A DNA stretch of 60,644 nt from NCBI GenBank assembly GCA_902492995.1, contig CABUNR010000005.1:1-60644 (forward strand), read 5' to 3'. Below the pieces are notes generated by a model. That model searched no databases and was not told the DNA's origin. It saw nothing but the letters and a program-made list of their open reading frames with translations. The first letter of the stretch is position 1; each line of letters begins with the position of its first letter. A program made the position numbers and the translations under genes. This document shows, piece after piece, positions 50,692 to 59,135 of this stretch. The DNA is from OMSK01 sp902492995. GTDB lineage: Bacteria > Bacillota_I > Bacilli_A > RF39 > UBA660.

Positions 50692-51426
50692 TTATTTTAA
50701 AGTTAATCTTTTTACCTTTTCATTATCTATATTTTCATTTTCAAAATATTTAGATAATTTATTTATAAATTCTTCATTTAAAACATTAACATATAATTCA
50801 TTTTTTACAATATTTTCATTTATTACTCCTTGATTTAAAACAAACGTAGAATTATTTATTAATACATTTTTAATTTTCGCATTATTTAAAAACAATATAA
50901 TATTTTCATCTTTTATAGATGGATAAAATTTTTTAATCATTATATTAGGATTATTTAAAACAACTCCATCAGTTATTATATTCCATTTAATTTTTATAGA
51001 AGAATTATATCCATTAACTAATTTATATCTTATAGTATTTTGATCACATAAATAAATATTTAAATTATTATACTTTTTATTATTTTTAATTATAAATATA
51101 TATGAATCAACTATATCTTCAAGTAATTTTCTAAGCTCGTTATTGCAAGCATTTATTTGATTATCACCTTTTATATATAAAGTATTAGGATTATTTTTAA
51201 AAACGTTTATAAATTTAGTTATTTGCAACATTCTAATTGTTTGATCTAAATTAGAAACATCAATATCCTTAAAAACATTTTTATATTTAGTAGTGTTTTT
51301 TAAATGATAAATAATTTTTTTAAATTCCATATAATCAATAGAATTTATATTTTTATATCTTAAAATATTAAAAAAATCACAAACAAAATTATAAACGTTT
51401 ATCTTTTCATAAAATAATAACTCCAT
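50692..51426 (-). CDS. Hypothetical protein
   Basis: 244 aa, not recognised. The N-terminal 110 residues are helical (KINVYNFVCDFFNIL, FKKIIYHLKNTTKYKNVF). A strand-rich middle follows (YIFIIKNNKKYNNLNIYLC, YKLVNGYNSSIKIKWNIITDGVVL), with a helical end (YVNVLNEEFINKLSKYF). No signal peptide or membrane helix is seen. It sits between mnmA and spoIIM on the same strand, with about 50 bp on either side. Codon use is like its neighbours. Confidence 0.6.
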   Translation of the reverse strand: MELLFYEKINVYNFVCDFFNILRYKNINSIDYMEFKKIIYHLKNTTKYKNVFKDIDVSNLDQTIRMLQITKFINVFKNNPNTLYIKGDNQINACNNELRKLLEDIVDSYIFIIKNNKKYNNLNIYLCDQNTIRYKLVNGYNSSIKIKWNIITDGVVLNNPNIMIKKFYPSIKDENIILFLNNAKIKNVLINNSTFVLNQGVINENIVKNELYVNVLNEEFINKLSKYFENENIDNEKVKRLTLK

Positions 51427-51480
51427 ACAATCACGCCTTTAATGCTTTTATAATACCATAAATTTAAAAAAAAGCAATTA

Positions 51481-52107
51481 TTATTTTAAAATAAATAATA
51501 ATTTACTAAATATAGTAGGAATTAAAAAAGCTTCATATATACTTGTAAATAAAATTATTAAAGTAGAACAAATTAAAATTTTAATATACTTATTTATAAT
51601 ATTTTTAAAGTTAATACTTTTTTTCTTTAATATTGAATATATCAGTATTAAAGAAAAATTAATTGTATAATAAATAAGATAAGTATATATAAATATATTT
51701 ATTAAACTATGAGGTATAACATATATAATAGAAAAAAGAATTCCTTTAATTTTATAGGTTAAAATAAAAGAAGATATTGAAAAACCAAGTGTAAATGAAG
51801 TGATAAAATAATAAAATATATTAATAGGTATACCTATTACACTCATTCCAAGCAACCAAACAATTATAATAAAAGAAAAATTAGATAAAAAAATATCTTT
51901 AAAATTGTCTATATAATTTATGTTATCACTTTTAATGTTACTTATATAAGATAATATATAATTTTTTACAAGTGTTTTATCACTATCATTAATTATCGTT
52001 ATAAAAATGCTGCCAAATATGAAACCAATAATTGCAATTCCTATTAAAAATGTTATTCCTTTTTTATTTACTTTTAATTCTTTTTTTAGCTTGTCCAATA
52101 ATTTCAT
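51481..52107 (-). CDS. spoIIM: Stage II sporulation protein M
   Basis: 208-aa polytopic membrane protein with about five helices. ITFLIGIAIIGFIFGSIF at the first helix, FIIIVWLLGMSVIGIPINIF and YFITSFTLGFSISSF are the SpoIIM landmarks, followed by IPHSLINIFIY. SpoIIM works with SpoIID and SpoIIP in septal peptidoglycan removal during engulfment. Alone it would not prove sporulation because SpoIIM-like proteins occur elsewhere, but length and motifs fit the true sporulation family. Confidence 0.85.
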   Translation of the reverse strand: MKLLDKLKKELKVNKKGITFLIGIAIIGFIFGSIFITIINDSDKTLVKNYILSYISNIKSDNINYIDNFKDIFLSNFSFIIIVWLLGMSVIGIPINIFYYFITSFTLGFSISSFILTYKIKGILFSIIYVIPHSLINIFIYTYLIYYTINFSLILIYSILKKKSINFKNIINKYIKILICSTLIILFTSIYEAFLIPTIFSKLLFILK

Positions 52108-52171
52108 ATAATCACCCTAAAAAATTATATTTATTTTATAATAAAATATTCCTTTTTTATTAAAAATATAT

Positions 52172-52177
52172 TATAAT
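52172..52177 (+). promoter_or_regulatory. -10 element for the 35-aa membrane peptide gene
   Basis: TATAAT in the spoIIM / 52205 divergent gap, 28 bp before ATG 52205, with AGAGGTGAT before the start. No clear -35. Confidence 0.4.
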
Positions 52178-52204
52178 TTAAATATATATTTTAGAGGTGA
52201 TTAT

Positions 52205-52312
52205 ATGAGTAAAAAGAAAAAAACAAGTAATGGACAAAGAATACTAGCAATATTTATGCTGCTTGCCATAACTTTATCTATACTTGCTTCAATATTTGCT
52301 TATATGTTATAA
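52205..52312 (+). CDS. 35-aa single-span membrane peptide
   Basis: A small frame with a strong AGGTGAT site: MSKKKKTSNGQRILAIFML, then LAITLSILASIFAYML. A basic head with one helix at the C-terminus is the layout of tail-anchored peptides such as DUF4044-type proteins, but the family is not certain. It lies alone on the plus strand between spoIIM and gpr, with its own -10. Translation is well supported by the site; function unknown. Confidence 0.65.
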   Translation: MSKKKKTSNGQRILAIFMLLAITLSILASIFAYML

Positions 52313-52325
52313 CATATAAGTTTTT

Positions 52326-53351
52326 TTATATATTTTCATGTAAAGCATGATTTATTCCATTTCCAATAACATCACTTAATTTATCTATTATAAAATCTAT
52401 TTCTTTTGGTGTTACCATCAAATTATAACCAATTGGATTTAATACTTCAAATATTAATTCTTTTATTTCTTCATTACTAAAGCATCCAATAAGTCCTAAA
52501 AGTTTTTTCTTATCTTCTATAGTAATGTCTACATTTTCTTTTAAATAATTAACATTACTACTAATAGTTAATTTACTCATTGGATTGTTTTGAAATTTTT
52601 TATTAAATGCATAATGTTTTTGAATATAATTTATAGTATCACTGACTATAACAGTAGCATCAACAACTGTTGGAACACCTATTGCTATTACAGGAATATT
52701 TAGTGTTTTAAAACTAATTTCTTTTCTACTATTTCCAATACCACTTCCTGGAGATATTCCAGTATCTGTTATTTGAATTGTTTTATTTACCCTATCTATA
52801 GAACCACTAGCTAAAGAATCAATTGCTATTACAAATGATGGTTTAACGCTTTTTACAGTGCATTTAATTAATTCACTAGTTTCTATACCAGTAACCCCAG
52901 TTACATTCGGTACAAAGGCTGAAACAGGCATAAAACCACTATCTAATTGATTTATTTGATAAAGATGGTTTGTTACTACAATATTATCTACAGATAAAGG
53001 CCCTAAAGCATCTGGCGTTGATTTTTCATTTCCAAGTCCAATTATTAATGCTGATAAATCTGCTTTAACACCTATTTTATCAATATATTTTTTAAGTTCA
53101 TTAGAAAAAACCTCTTTAACTTTATTTCTATTATCAAAATCAGTTATATCATCAAATATTATTGTTGTATAATTTCCTTTTTTTTTATTTATAATTTTAC
53201 TATTTTTTTTATCAATATATATTTCTTGAACTTTTATATCATCATATTCTTTTGTACTTATTTTTATATCATTTAAGTTATTATTTTCAATTACTTCATC
53301 AACTAAATCAGTTCTTATTTCATATTTTTTTAAATCTATTTCATGACTCAT
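52326..53351 (-). CDS. gpr: Spore germination protease GPR
   Basis: 341 aa. GPR degrades small acid-soluble spore proteins at germination and is made as a zymogen. DLKKYEIRTDLVDEVIE near the N-terminus is the propeptide cleavage region (E-I-R-T-D-L). LIIGLGNEKSTPDALGPLSVDNIVVTNHL, VPNVTGVTGIETSEL, VIAIDSLASGSIDRVNKTIQITDTGISPGSG and GIGNSRKEIS are family hallmarks. ATG 53351 is chosen behind GGTGAAT. Divergent from rpsT, the conserved Bacillota arrangement. It is strong evidence that SASPs exist in this genome. Confidence 0.95.
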   Translation of the reverse strand: MSHEIDLKKYEIRTDLVDEVIENNNLNDIKISTKEYDDIKVQEIYIDKKNSKIINKKKGNYTTIIFDDITDFDNRNKVKEVFSNELKKYIDKIGVKADLSALIIGLGNEKSTPDALGPLSVDNIVVTNHLYQINQLDSGFMPVSAFVPNVTGVTGIETSELIKCTVKSVKPSFVIAIDSLASGSIDRVNKTIQITDTGISPGSGIGNSRKEISFKTLNIPVIAIGVPTVVDATVIVSDTINYIQKHYAFNKKFQNNPMSKLTISSNVNYLKENVDITIEDKKKLLGLIGCFSNEEIKELIFEVLNPIGYNLMVTPKEIDFIIDKLSDVIGNGINHALHENI

Positions 53352-53451
53352 TATATTCACCATTAATATTTTTACCAAATTTATACTTTTTATTTGCATT
53401 TTTTTTGTTTTTTTGATAAAATGTATATGTTAATGACTTGGAGGTGAAATT

Positions 53452-53715
53452 ATGCCAAATATGAAAAATGCTAAAAAAGCTGTAAAAACTATTGAGAAAA
53501 AAAGAATTATTAACAATAACTATAAAGCAAGTATGAAAACTGCTATTAAAAACGTTGAAAAAGCTGTTTTAAGTAAAGATAAAGATTTAGCATTAGAAGC
53601 TTTAAAAGTTGCAATTAAAAGAATTGATAAGGCTGGATCAAATAAAGTTGTTACAAATAATTATGTAGCGCGTACTAAATCAAGATTAACTAAAAAAGTA
53701 AATGATATGAAATAA
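53452..53715 (+). CDS. rpsT: 30S ribosomal protein S20
   Basis: 87 aa, basic and helical, with the S20 pattern MKNAKKAVKTIEKKRIINNN...YKASMKTAIKNVEKAV...AIKRIDKAGSNKVVTNNYVARTKSRLTKKV. It is a primary 16S binding protein. A strong GGAGGTGA site precedes ATG 53452 and a terminator follows. Confidence 0.96.
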   Translation: MPNMKNAKKAVKTIEKKRIINNNYKASMKTAIKNVEKAVLSKDKDLALEALKVAIKRIDKAGSNKVVTNNYVARTKSRLTKKVNDMK

Positions 53716-53738
53716 AATGCCATAAGGCGTTTTTTTTA
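53714..53738 (+). terminator. Terminator of rpsT
   Basis: 8-bp stem AAAATGCC (53714-53721) / GGCGTTTT (53726-53733) with one T-G pair, loop ATAA, then eight T. Confidence 0.85.
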
Positions 53739-53782
53739 TTGATTAAACATATTAATATGTTATAATTATATTAGGTGATCAT

Positions 53783-54697
53783 ATGAAAAAGGTATTTTCT
53801 TTATTAGTTACTATTTTATTATTAGGTGCAACTCTTTATTATAGAAATGATATTATAAATTACATCACAGCTAATTTTATATATAAAAAACAAAGTTCTA
53901 TACCAACTAGTAATGAATATACAAGAGATTATGACTTTTCCTTTGTACAAAGAACTGATAATTTTTTCCCTAATAATAAAAAAGAATTATACAATGTTTT
54001 TTATACAATTTTAAATAATGGTGAAGATTCTTTTACCTTTTATTGTGGTAAAGAATATAAAAACTGTGCTAAAGATATAGAAGAAATAATTGATCCAAAT
54101 AATGAAATATTATCAATAATAAATAATTATGTACACCCCTTTAATAGCTATAGTTCTATTAGTGTTAATATGAATAATTTTGGTAGAATTACAGTAGATA
54201 TTACTAAACTATATACAAAAGCAGATATAATTATCATAAATAATTTTGTTAATACAATTTATAATAAGCTTGCTAACGAAAAAATGACAGATGAGGAAAA
54301 AATAAAAACATTTCACGATTATATTATAAATAATACTGCTTATGATAAAATATGGACAAAAGAAAAAGAAAAAAAACATTTATATAAATCAAATACAGCG
54401 TATGGTCCTTTAATTGAACATGTTGGTCTATGTGGTGGCTATACAGATGCTATGCAATTATTCCTAGAAAAAATGCATATTAAAAACTATAAAATTTCAA
54501 GTGAAAATCATATTTGGAACTATGTTAATATAAATAATACTTGGAAACATTTAGACCTAACTTGGGATGATCCAGTAACTAATACAGGAAAAAGTATATT
54601 ACAATATGATTATTATATGTTAGATACAATAAAACTTGAAAGTAAAAAAGATAATGAACACACATATAATAAAGAATATTATATTGAAGCAAAATAA
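53783..54697 (+). CDS. Membrane-anchored transglutaminase-like protein
   Basis: 304 aa. N-terminal signal anchor (about 4-21). The transglutaminase-like core has DEEKIKTFHDYIINNTAYD, the Cys in IEHVGLCGGYTDAMQLFL, the His in SSENHIWNYVNI and the Asp in KHLDLTWDDP: a complete Cys-His-Asp triad in the right order and spacing. Such surface proteins cleave or cross-link peptides of the envelope. AGGTGAT precedes ATG 53783 about 6 nt after a TATAAT-like element. Convergent with ylbL. Confidence 0.85.
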   Translation: MKKVFSLLVTILLLGATLYYRNDIINYITANFIYKKQSSIPTSNEYTRDYDFSFVQRTDNFFPNNKKELYNVFYTILNNGEDSFTFYCGKEYKNCAKDIEEIIDPNNEILSIINNYVHPFNSYSSISVNMNNFGRITVDITKLYTKADIIIINNFVNTIYNKLANEKMTDEEKIKTFHDYIINNTAYDKIWTKEKEKKHLYKSNTAYGPLIEHVGLCGGYTDAMQLFLEKMHIKNYKISSENHIWNYVNINNTWKHLDLTWDDPVTNTGKSILQYDYYMLDTIKLESKKDNEHTYNKEYYIEAK

Positions 54698-54719
54698 AAA
54701 GAGATTAATTTCTCTTTTT
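54696..54719. terminator. Bidirectional terminator between transglutaminase-like and ylbL genes
   Basis: 9-bp stem AAAAAGAGA (54696-54704) / TCTCTTTTT (54711-54719), 6-nt loop. Confidence 0.8.
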
Positions 54720-55685
54720 TAAATACTCTACTAGATCGTCAAAAGTTTTAACTTCAACAACATCTATTTTATAATTATATTTATTTTTAATTTTAATTGC
54801 CTCTTTATAATTATCACCACTTGGTGCAAAAAAAACATCAGCTTTTTCTTTAACAGCACCTTTTAATTTATATTTAACACCATCAATTTCTCCAACATTT
54901 CCCTCTTCATCAATAGTTCCTGTTCCAGATATTTTCCTGCCACCAGTTATATCATAATCAAGGAGCTTACTATATATTGACAATGTCGTTAAAAGTCCAC
55001 CACTTGATCCATATTCATTATCCTCAAAATTACTTTTTATTTTAGGATATGTTTCTATTTTCCTATCACTTGATACAATTATACCTATTATTTTGCCATC
55101 TAAAATATATGCATATCTATTATACTCTACTTTATTATTAATAACCGTTAAATTAATTTTATCATTAACATTTTTATCTTTTATAATATCATAAATATCT
55201 TTCTTTTTATTTATAGTTATTCCATCTATTTTAATTATTTGATCTTTAATTTTCAAATTTGTTTTAGCATCTTCAAAAATATAAGTTACATATTCCTTAT
55301 CATTTATTATTTTATATTTTTTTAAAGCTTTTTTATATGCTGTTATAATTGCATTATCGCTGCCCTCTTTAAGTGATTTTTCTCCGTAAAAATTATATTC
55401 ATCTTCTGTTACATTAGAAGGCATTACGTCATTTCTTTTATAAAGATCTAAATTATTATTAAATTTAGACATAATAAATGTTATAGGTGTTGCTCTATAT
55501 TCAGATACATATGTCATATTTATACTACCTTTAATCTTATATTCATTATCTATTTTGTATCTATCTTTTAAATCAATTAATCCTCCAGAAGTATCTATAT
55601 AGTATGGAAGTTTAAATGATAATAAAAAATATAAAACAATTAAAAATATAATAAATGGTAAATTATTTTTTATCGTTTTTTTCAT
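54705..55685 (-). CDS. ylbL: YlbL-type PDZ/Lon-domain membrane protease
   Basis: 326 aa. A membrane anchor (about 9-25) is followed by an extracellular region with a PDZ segment (TNLKIKDQIIKIDGITINKKKDIYDII) and a C-terminal Lon-type proteolytic domain. The catalytic Ser is in YGSSGGLLTTLSIYSKL, with GTGTIDEEGNVGEIDGV, and the catalytic Lys in YKLKGAVKEKADVFFAP. YlbL of Bacillus has this plan and lies next to ylbJ, as here in divergent orientation. Targets unknown. Confidence 0.9.
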   Translation of the reverse strand: MKKTIKNNLPFIIFLIVLYFLLSFKLPYYIDTSGGLIDLKDRYKIDNEYKIKGSINMTYVSEYRATPITFIMSKFNNNLDLYKRNDVMPSNVTEDEYNFYGEKSLKEGSDNAIITAYKKALKKYKIINDKEYVTYIFEDAKTNLKIKDQIIKIDGITINKKKDIYDIIKDKNVNDKINLTVINNKVEYNRYAYILDGKIIGIIVSSDRKIETYPKIKSNFEDNEYGSSGGLLTTLSIYSKLLDYDITGGRKISGTGTIDEEGNVGEIDGVKYKLKGAVKEKADVFFAPSGDNYKEAIKIKNKYNYKIDVVEVKTFDDLVEYLKKRN

Positions 55686-55762
55686 ATTTTTCCTCTCAAA
55701 AATATTATATGTTTTTCTTAATTAATTATATCATAATCACATATAATTAGTAAGGTGAATTT

Positions 55763-56686
55763 ATGAAAAAAGTAATTATGTTTTTTTTAATTGTACTAGC
55801 ATATTTAATTTTAAATGAATCTTCCATAGTTATTAATACAACAATAAATGCTATAAATATATTTAAAACTAGTATATTTCCTTCATTATTTCCATTTTTT
55901 ATTATATCAGAATTACTAATAAATTATGGTTTTGTTTCATTTACATCTAAATTATTTAAACCATTAATGAATAAAATATTTAAAATAAATTCTAAATGTG
56001 CTTTTATTCTTGTAATGAGTATGATTTCAGGTTTTCCAAGCAATTCTAAATATACAAAGGATTTATATTTAAAAGGAGAAATAAATGAATTAGAAGCAAC
56101 AAAAGTTTTGATGTTTACTCATTTTTCGAATCCTTTATTTATAATGGGTGCGATATCCACTACATTTTTAAATAATAAAAAAATAGGATTATTAATATTA
56201 ATAATTCATTATTTATCGAATTTTATTGTAGGTTTTTTACTCAGAAATATGATAAAAGTTGATTTTAATAATACAAAAATAAATAATGATATAAAAACAT
56301 CCCAATTTGCCAAAGTTTTATCAAAAGCTATAGAAAACGCATTTAGTACATTATTCTTAATATTAGGTACTATTATTGTATTTTTAATAATTACAGAATT
56401 ATTTAATAAATACTTATCATTAAATATTTATTTAAAAGGTATTTTAAGCGGTATTTTAGAAATGACTGGAGGCATAAGTAATATAAGTATATTACCTATT
56501 TCTTTAAAAGAAAAAAGTACCATTATCGGTATGATACTTTCTTTTGGAGGAATAAGTGTTCATATGCAAGTAAAAAGTATTATAGCTGATACTAAAATTA
56601 AATATCAACCATATTTAATAGCAAGACTTATTCACTCATCTATTACAGGTATATTAATTTATATTTTATTTGATTTTATTATTTAA
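55763..56686 (+). CDS. ylbJ: Sporulation integral membrane protein YlbJ
   Basis: 307 aa with about eight helices. SLFPFFIISELLINYGFV, MSMISGFPSNSKYTKDLYLKGEI, LMFTHFSNPLFIMGAIS, GILEMTGGISNIS and ILSFGGISVHMQVKSI are YlbJ/nucleoside-recognition-like landmarks. In Bacillus YlbJ is a sigma-E-dependent protein needed for heat-resistant spores. AAGGTGA precedes ATG 55763. Its stop is interlocked with the convergent pilin-lectin gene through a shared TTAA. Confidence 0.9.
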   Translation: MKKVIMFFLIVLAYLILNESSIVINTTINAINIFKTSIFPSLFPFFIISELLINYGFVSFTSKLFKPLMNKIFKINSKCAFILVMSMISGFPSNSKYTKDLYLKGEINELEATKVLMFTHFSNPLFIMGAISTTFLNNKKIGLLILIIHYLSNFIVGFLLRNMIKVDFNNTKINNDIKTSQFAKVLSKAIENAFSTLFLILGTIIVFLIITELFNKYLSLNIYLKGILSGILEMTGGISNISILPISLKEKSTIIGMILSFGGISVHMQVKSIIADTKIKYQPYLIARLIHSSITGILIYILFDFII

Positions 56687-58506
56687 AATGATAAAGTAAC
56701 ACGTGTTGAATAATTTGTATTATTATTACCACCAGCATGGCTAAAATTAAATAATCCAGCACCAGATAAGTTACTCCATGAACCACCACGTATAAATATT
56801 GGATTAGATGGTGTAATAAATTCAGCATAATCATCAAACCATAATCCCTTGTCATTTGAATTATCACTTTTAGTATTAGCAATTTCTTTAGTAGCATCTC
56901 CTAGTTTGCCACTAGTATATTTATACCAAATATCTGTTTTAATATCATCATTACTTTTATATGAAGTATAATATTTATTTGTTGGAAAATCAATTCCATC
57001 AGTAAAAGAGCCATCTATACTTCCGTACAATCCTTTAAAACCACTATTTATAGTGGTTGAACTTCCTGAATATAATTGTCCATTTTTATTTTCTAAAACG
57101 CCCATTACATATTCAGCATTTCCACCACTCATATCATAAATTCCACTTATATTTCCAGTTGTACTAGCTAGGTATCCTTTTGTTTTATTATATTTATTAT
57201 TACAAGAATTAACATTTGCTAAAGCATTATCAGTTATATTGGATGCAGCACATCCTGTTATTGTTGCTCCATATTGCCATTCATCATTAAATTTTTTAGT
57301 TGCATCATAATAACCAGTAGTAATATTATTCATAGTAACTTCCGTGCATAAAGAGCTATTACATCTTCCATATATAGAATATGTAAGATACGTTATTGCA
57401 CCCCACTCCATATTTGTTATTACATGACTATTTAAATTTTCATGACTACTTTTAATCAATGTATTAAAACTACTTAAATTTTTATTTGTTAAACTTCTAA
57501 CATTAGGCTTAATTATTATTTTATCTTTATCACTAGTATTTGAAATAGGATTTTTCTTTAAAAATAAATCACTATTTATATATGTCTCGTCATCAAAGCT
57601 TACCTCAAACTTACCAACCCAAAAACCATTTGTATTAAAATTTAAGAATGCTGGATGAATATATGTATCGCCATTATTTTCTCCAGTTGTTTTACCACCA
57701 AATACTATTTCAATAGGTTTTTTTATATTTACTGTACTATTACTATTAATATTCCATAGTTTATAAGCATATTTTGGAATCCATACATAATATTCTTTTA
57801 TACTTTCTTCTTTTATTGTATTATCACTTTCTACTTTTCCATTTTTCTTTAAAATGACAGCATTAGCCCATTTTTTATCTTCATATTTATACCATTCTTT
57901 TTTTAAATTAGCCTTTCTTACAGTTCCATCATCATCAATTATAACAGGTATTAATTCATCTTTTATAACTGGATCAGCACCATTTAATATTTCTTCTTTA
58001 TAATATTCGCTATCCTTCGTATCAAATATTATTGAATTATCATATTGAAGTGTATCTGTTTGATAATTTATATTAATTCCATAATCGCCTTTAACTAATT
58101 TATGATAAATTGGTATATTTAAATTAAAAAGTATTCCAATACTAGATTCATAATATTCTATATTTACAGTACCAAATCTTCCACCTTCATTTAATTTAAT
58201 CGAGTAATTATCATAAGTTAATATTTTTTTATCATTATTTAATTTCAAAGTTTTTGTTTCATTTTGATAATTAAAATCAATACAATTTACACCACAACTT
58301 TGTAAACTTGTTAATTTATTTTCTTTCAAATCGCTATATATTTTATCTGTCATATTTCCTTGTTTTGTTAAAAGAGCTGTTTTTATATCGCCATTAATAT
58401 ATATTTCTTTTAGTGTAATTGTAAGTTTTACAAGCAAAATAGATATTATAGATATAAGAGCAAATGTAGTCATAAGTTCTACTACAGTAAATCCTTTTTT
58501 ATTCAT
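56683..58506 (-). CDS. Giant pilin-like protein with C-terminal FGE/C-type-lectin-like domain
   Basis: 607 aa. Class III signal NKKG / FTVVELMTTFALISIISIL, with Glu at mature position 5. A pseudopilin-like part runs to about 170. A lectin-fold (formylglycine-generating-enzyme-like) domain then runs from about 230: YYVWIPKYAYKLWNI, GFWVGKFEVS, ITNMEWGAITYLTYSIYGRC, GNISGIYDMSGGNAEYVMGV and FIRGGSWSNLSGAGLFNFSH, ending NTNYSTRVTLSF. The last block has the G-G-S-W...N...R form of variable lectin domains in diversity-generating systems. ATG 58506 follows AGGTGAT. Likely a pilus-tip adhesin. Confidence 0.85.
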   Translation of the reverse strand: MNKKGFTVVELMTTFALISIISILLVKLTITLKEIYINGDIKTALLTKQGNMTDKIYSDLKENKLTSLQSCGVNCIDFNYQNETKTLKLNNDKKILTYDNYSIKLNEGGRFGTVNIEYYESSIGILFNLNIPIYHKLVKGDYGININYQTDTLQYDNSIIFDTKDSEYYKEEILNGADPVIKDELIPVIIDDDGTVRKANLKKEWYKYEDKKWANAVILKKNGKVESDNTIKEESIKEYYVWIPKYAYKLWNINSNSTVNIKKPIEIVFGGKTTGENNGDTYIHPAFLNFNTNGFWVGKFEVSFDDETYINSDLFLKKNPISNTSDKDKIIIKPNVRSLTNKNLSSFNTLIKSSHENLNSHVITNMEWGAITYLTYSIYGRCNSSLCTEVTMNNITTGYYDATKKFNDEWQYGATITGCAASNITDNALANVNSCNNKYNKTKGYLASTTGNISGIYDMSGGNAEYVMGVLENKNGQLYSGSSTTINSGFKGLYGSIDGSFTDGIDFPTNKYYTSYKSNDDIKTDIWYKYTSGKLGDATKEIANTKSDNSNDKGLWFDDYAEFITPSNPIFIRGGSWSNLSGAGLFNFSHAGGNNNTNYSTRVTLSF

Positions 58507-59032
58507 TGGTATCACCTACATTCTTTTTAATTTTAACATATGAAAAAGTATTATCATTAAATTCAGTAATTAATATATAAGAATCATCCAAATTCTTTGT
58601 ATTAATATTTTTAATATACAAATATAAATTATTAGAATAAGGATTATTTTCTTTCAAAGCATCTTTAATTTTTAAATTAGAACTAGATAGTAAAACTGTT
58701 TTAATATTTAAATTTTTTATTAATTTATTTATATAGTCATTATTATTTGAAAAATATAAAAGATTATATGTAGAATTATTTACAAGTTCAATATAGTTAT
58801 TATTATCCTTTTCTACATCTATAAAAAAGTCAGAATAACCATAATTATTATTTATGAATTTGCCAAATTCTCTTGCATTATATAATCCGTTTATAGTGTC
58901 ATATCTAAAACTAACATCATAACTTTTTTTTAAACTAGCAAATTGAACATATAAATAAACTAATGTACTTATAACAAAAGTTGATACAATTAATGTTTCT
59001 ATTAATATGAACCCCTTATTTCTTTTTTTCAT
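58499..59032 (-). CDS. Minor pilin
   Basis: 177 aa. Signal KKRNKG / FILIETLIVSTFVISTLVYLYV, cleavage after Gly7 with Glu at mature position 5. The globular domain is Asn-rich, with strands NNYIELVNNSTYNLLYF and DSYILITEFNDNTFSYVKI, and no Cys. Its end overlaps the start of the giant pilin by 8 nt, so the two are coupled and transcribed divergently from pilB. AAGGTG lies before ATG 59032. Confidence 0.85.
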   Translation of the reverse strand: MKKRNKGFILIETLIVSTFVISTLVYLYVQFASLKKSYDVSFRYDTINGLYNAREFGKFINNNYGYSDFFIDVEKDNNNYIELVNNSTYNLLYFSNNNDYINKLIKNLNIKTVLLSSSNLKIKDALKENNPYSNNLYLYIKNINTKNLDDSYILITEFNDNTFSYVKIKKNVGDTNE

Positions 59033-59050
59033 AATTTAACACCTTTATCC

Positions 59051-59084
59051 TTGCATTTTATCTTAAATATATTATATAATATAT
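59051..59084. promoter_or_regulatory. Face-to-face promoters sharing one palindromic -10
   Basis: ATATATTATATAATATAT (59067-59084) is a perfect 18-bp palindrome. It contains TATAAT on the plus strand (59075-59080) and TATAAT on the minus strand (59076-59071). For pilB, TTGCAT (59051-59056) lies 18 nt upstream of the plus -10. The minus-strand -35 is weak. The two -10 elements overlap, so the promoters should exclude each other. Confidence 0.5.
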
Positions 59085-59135
59085 CTAGGATAAAAGCTAG
59101 TCCTAATTTAAGAATAAAAGGGAGTTGAATTTTTA

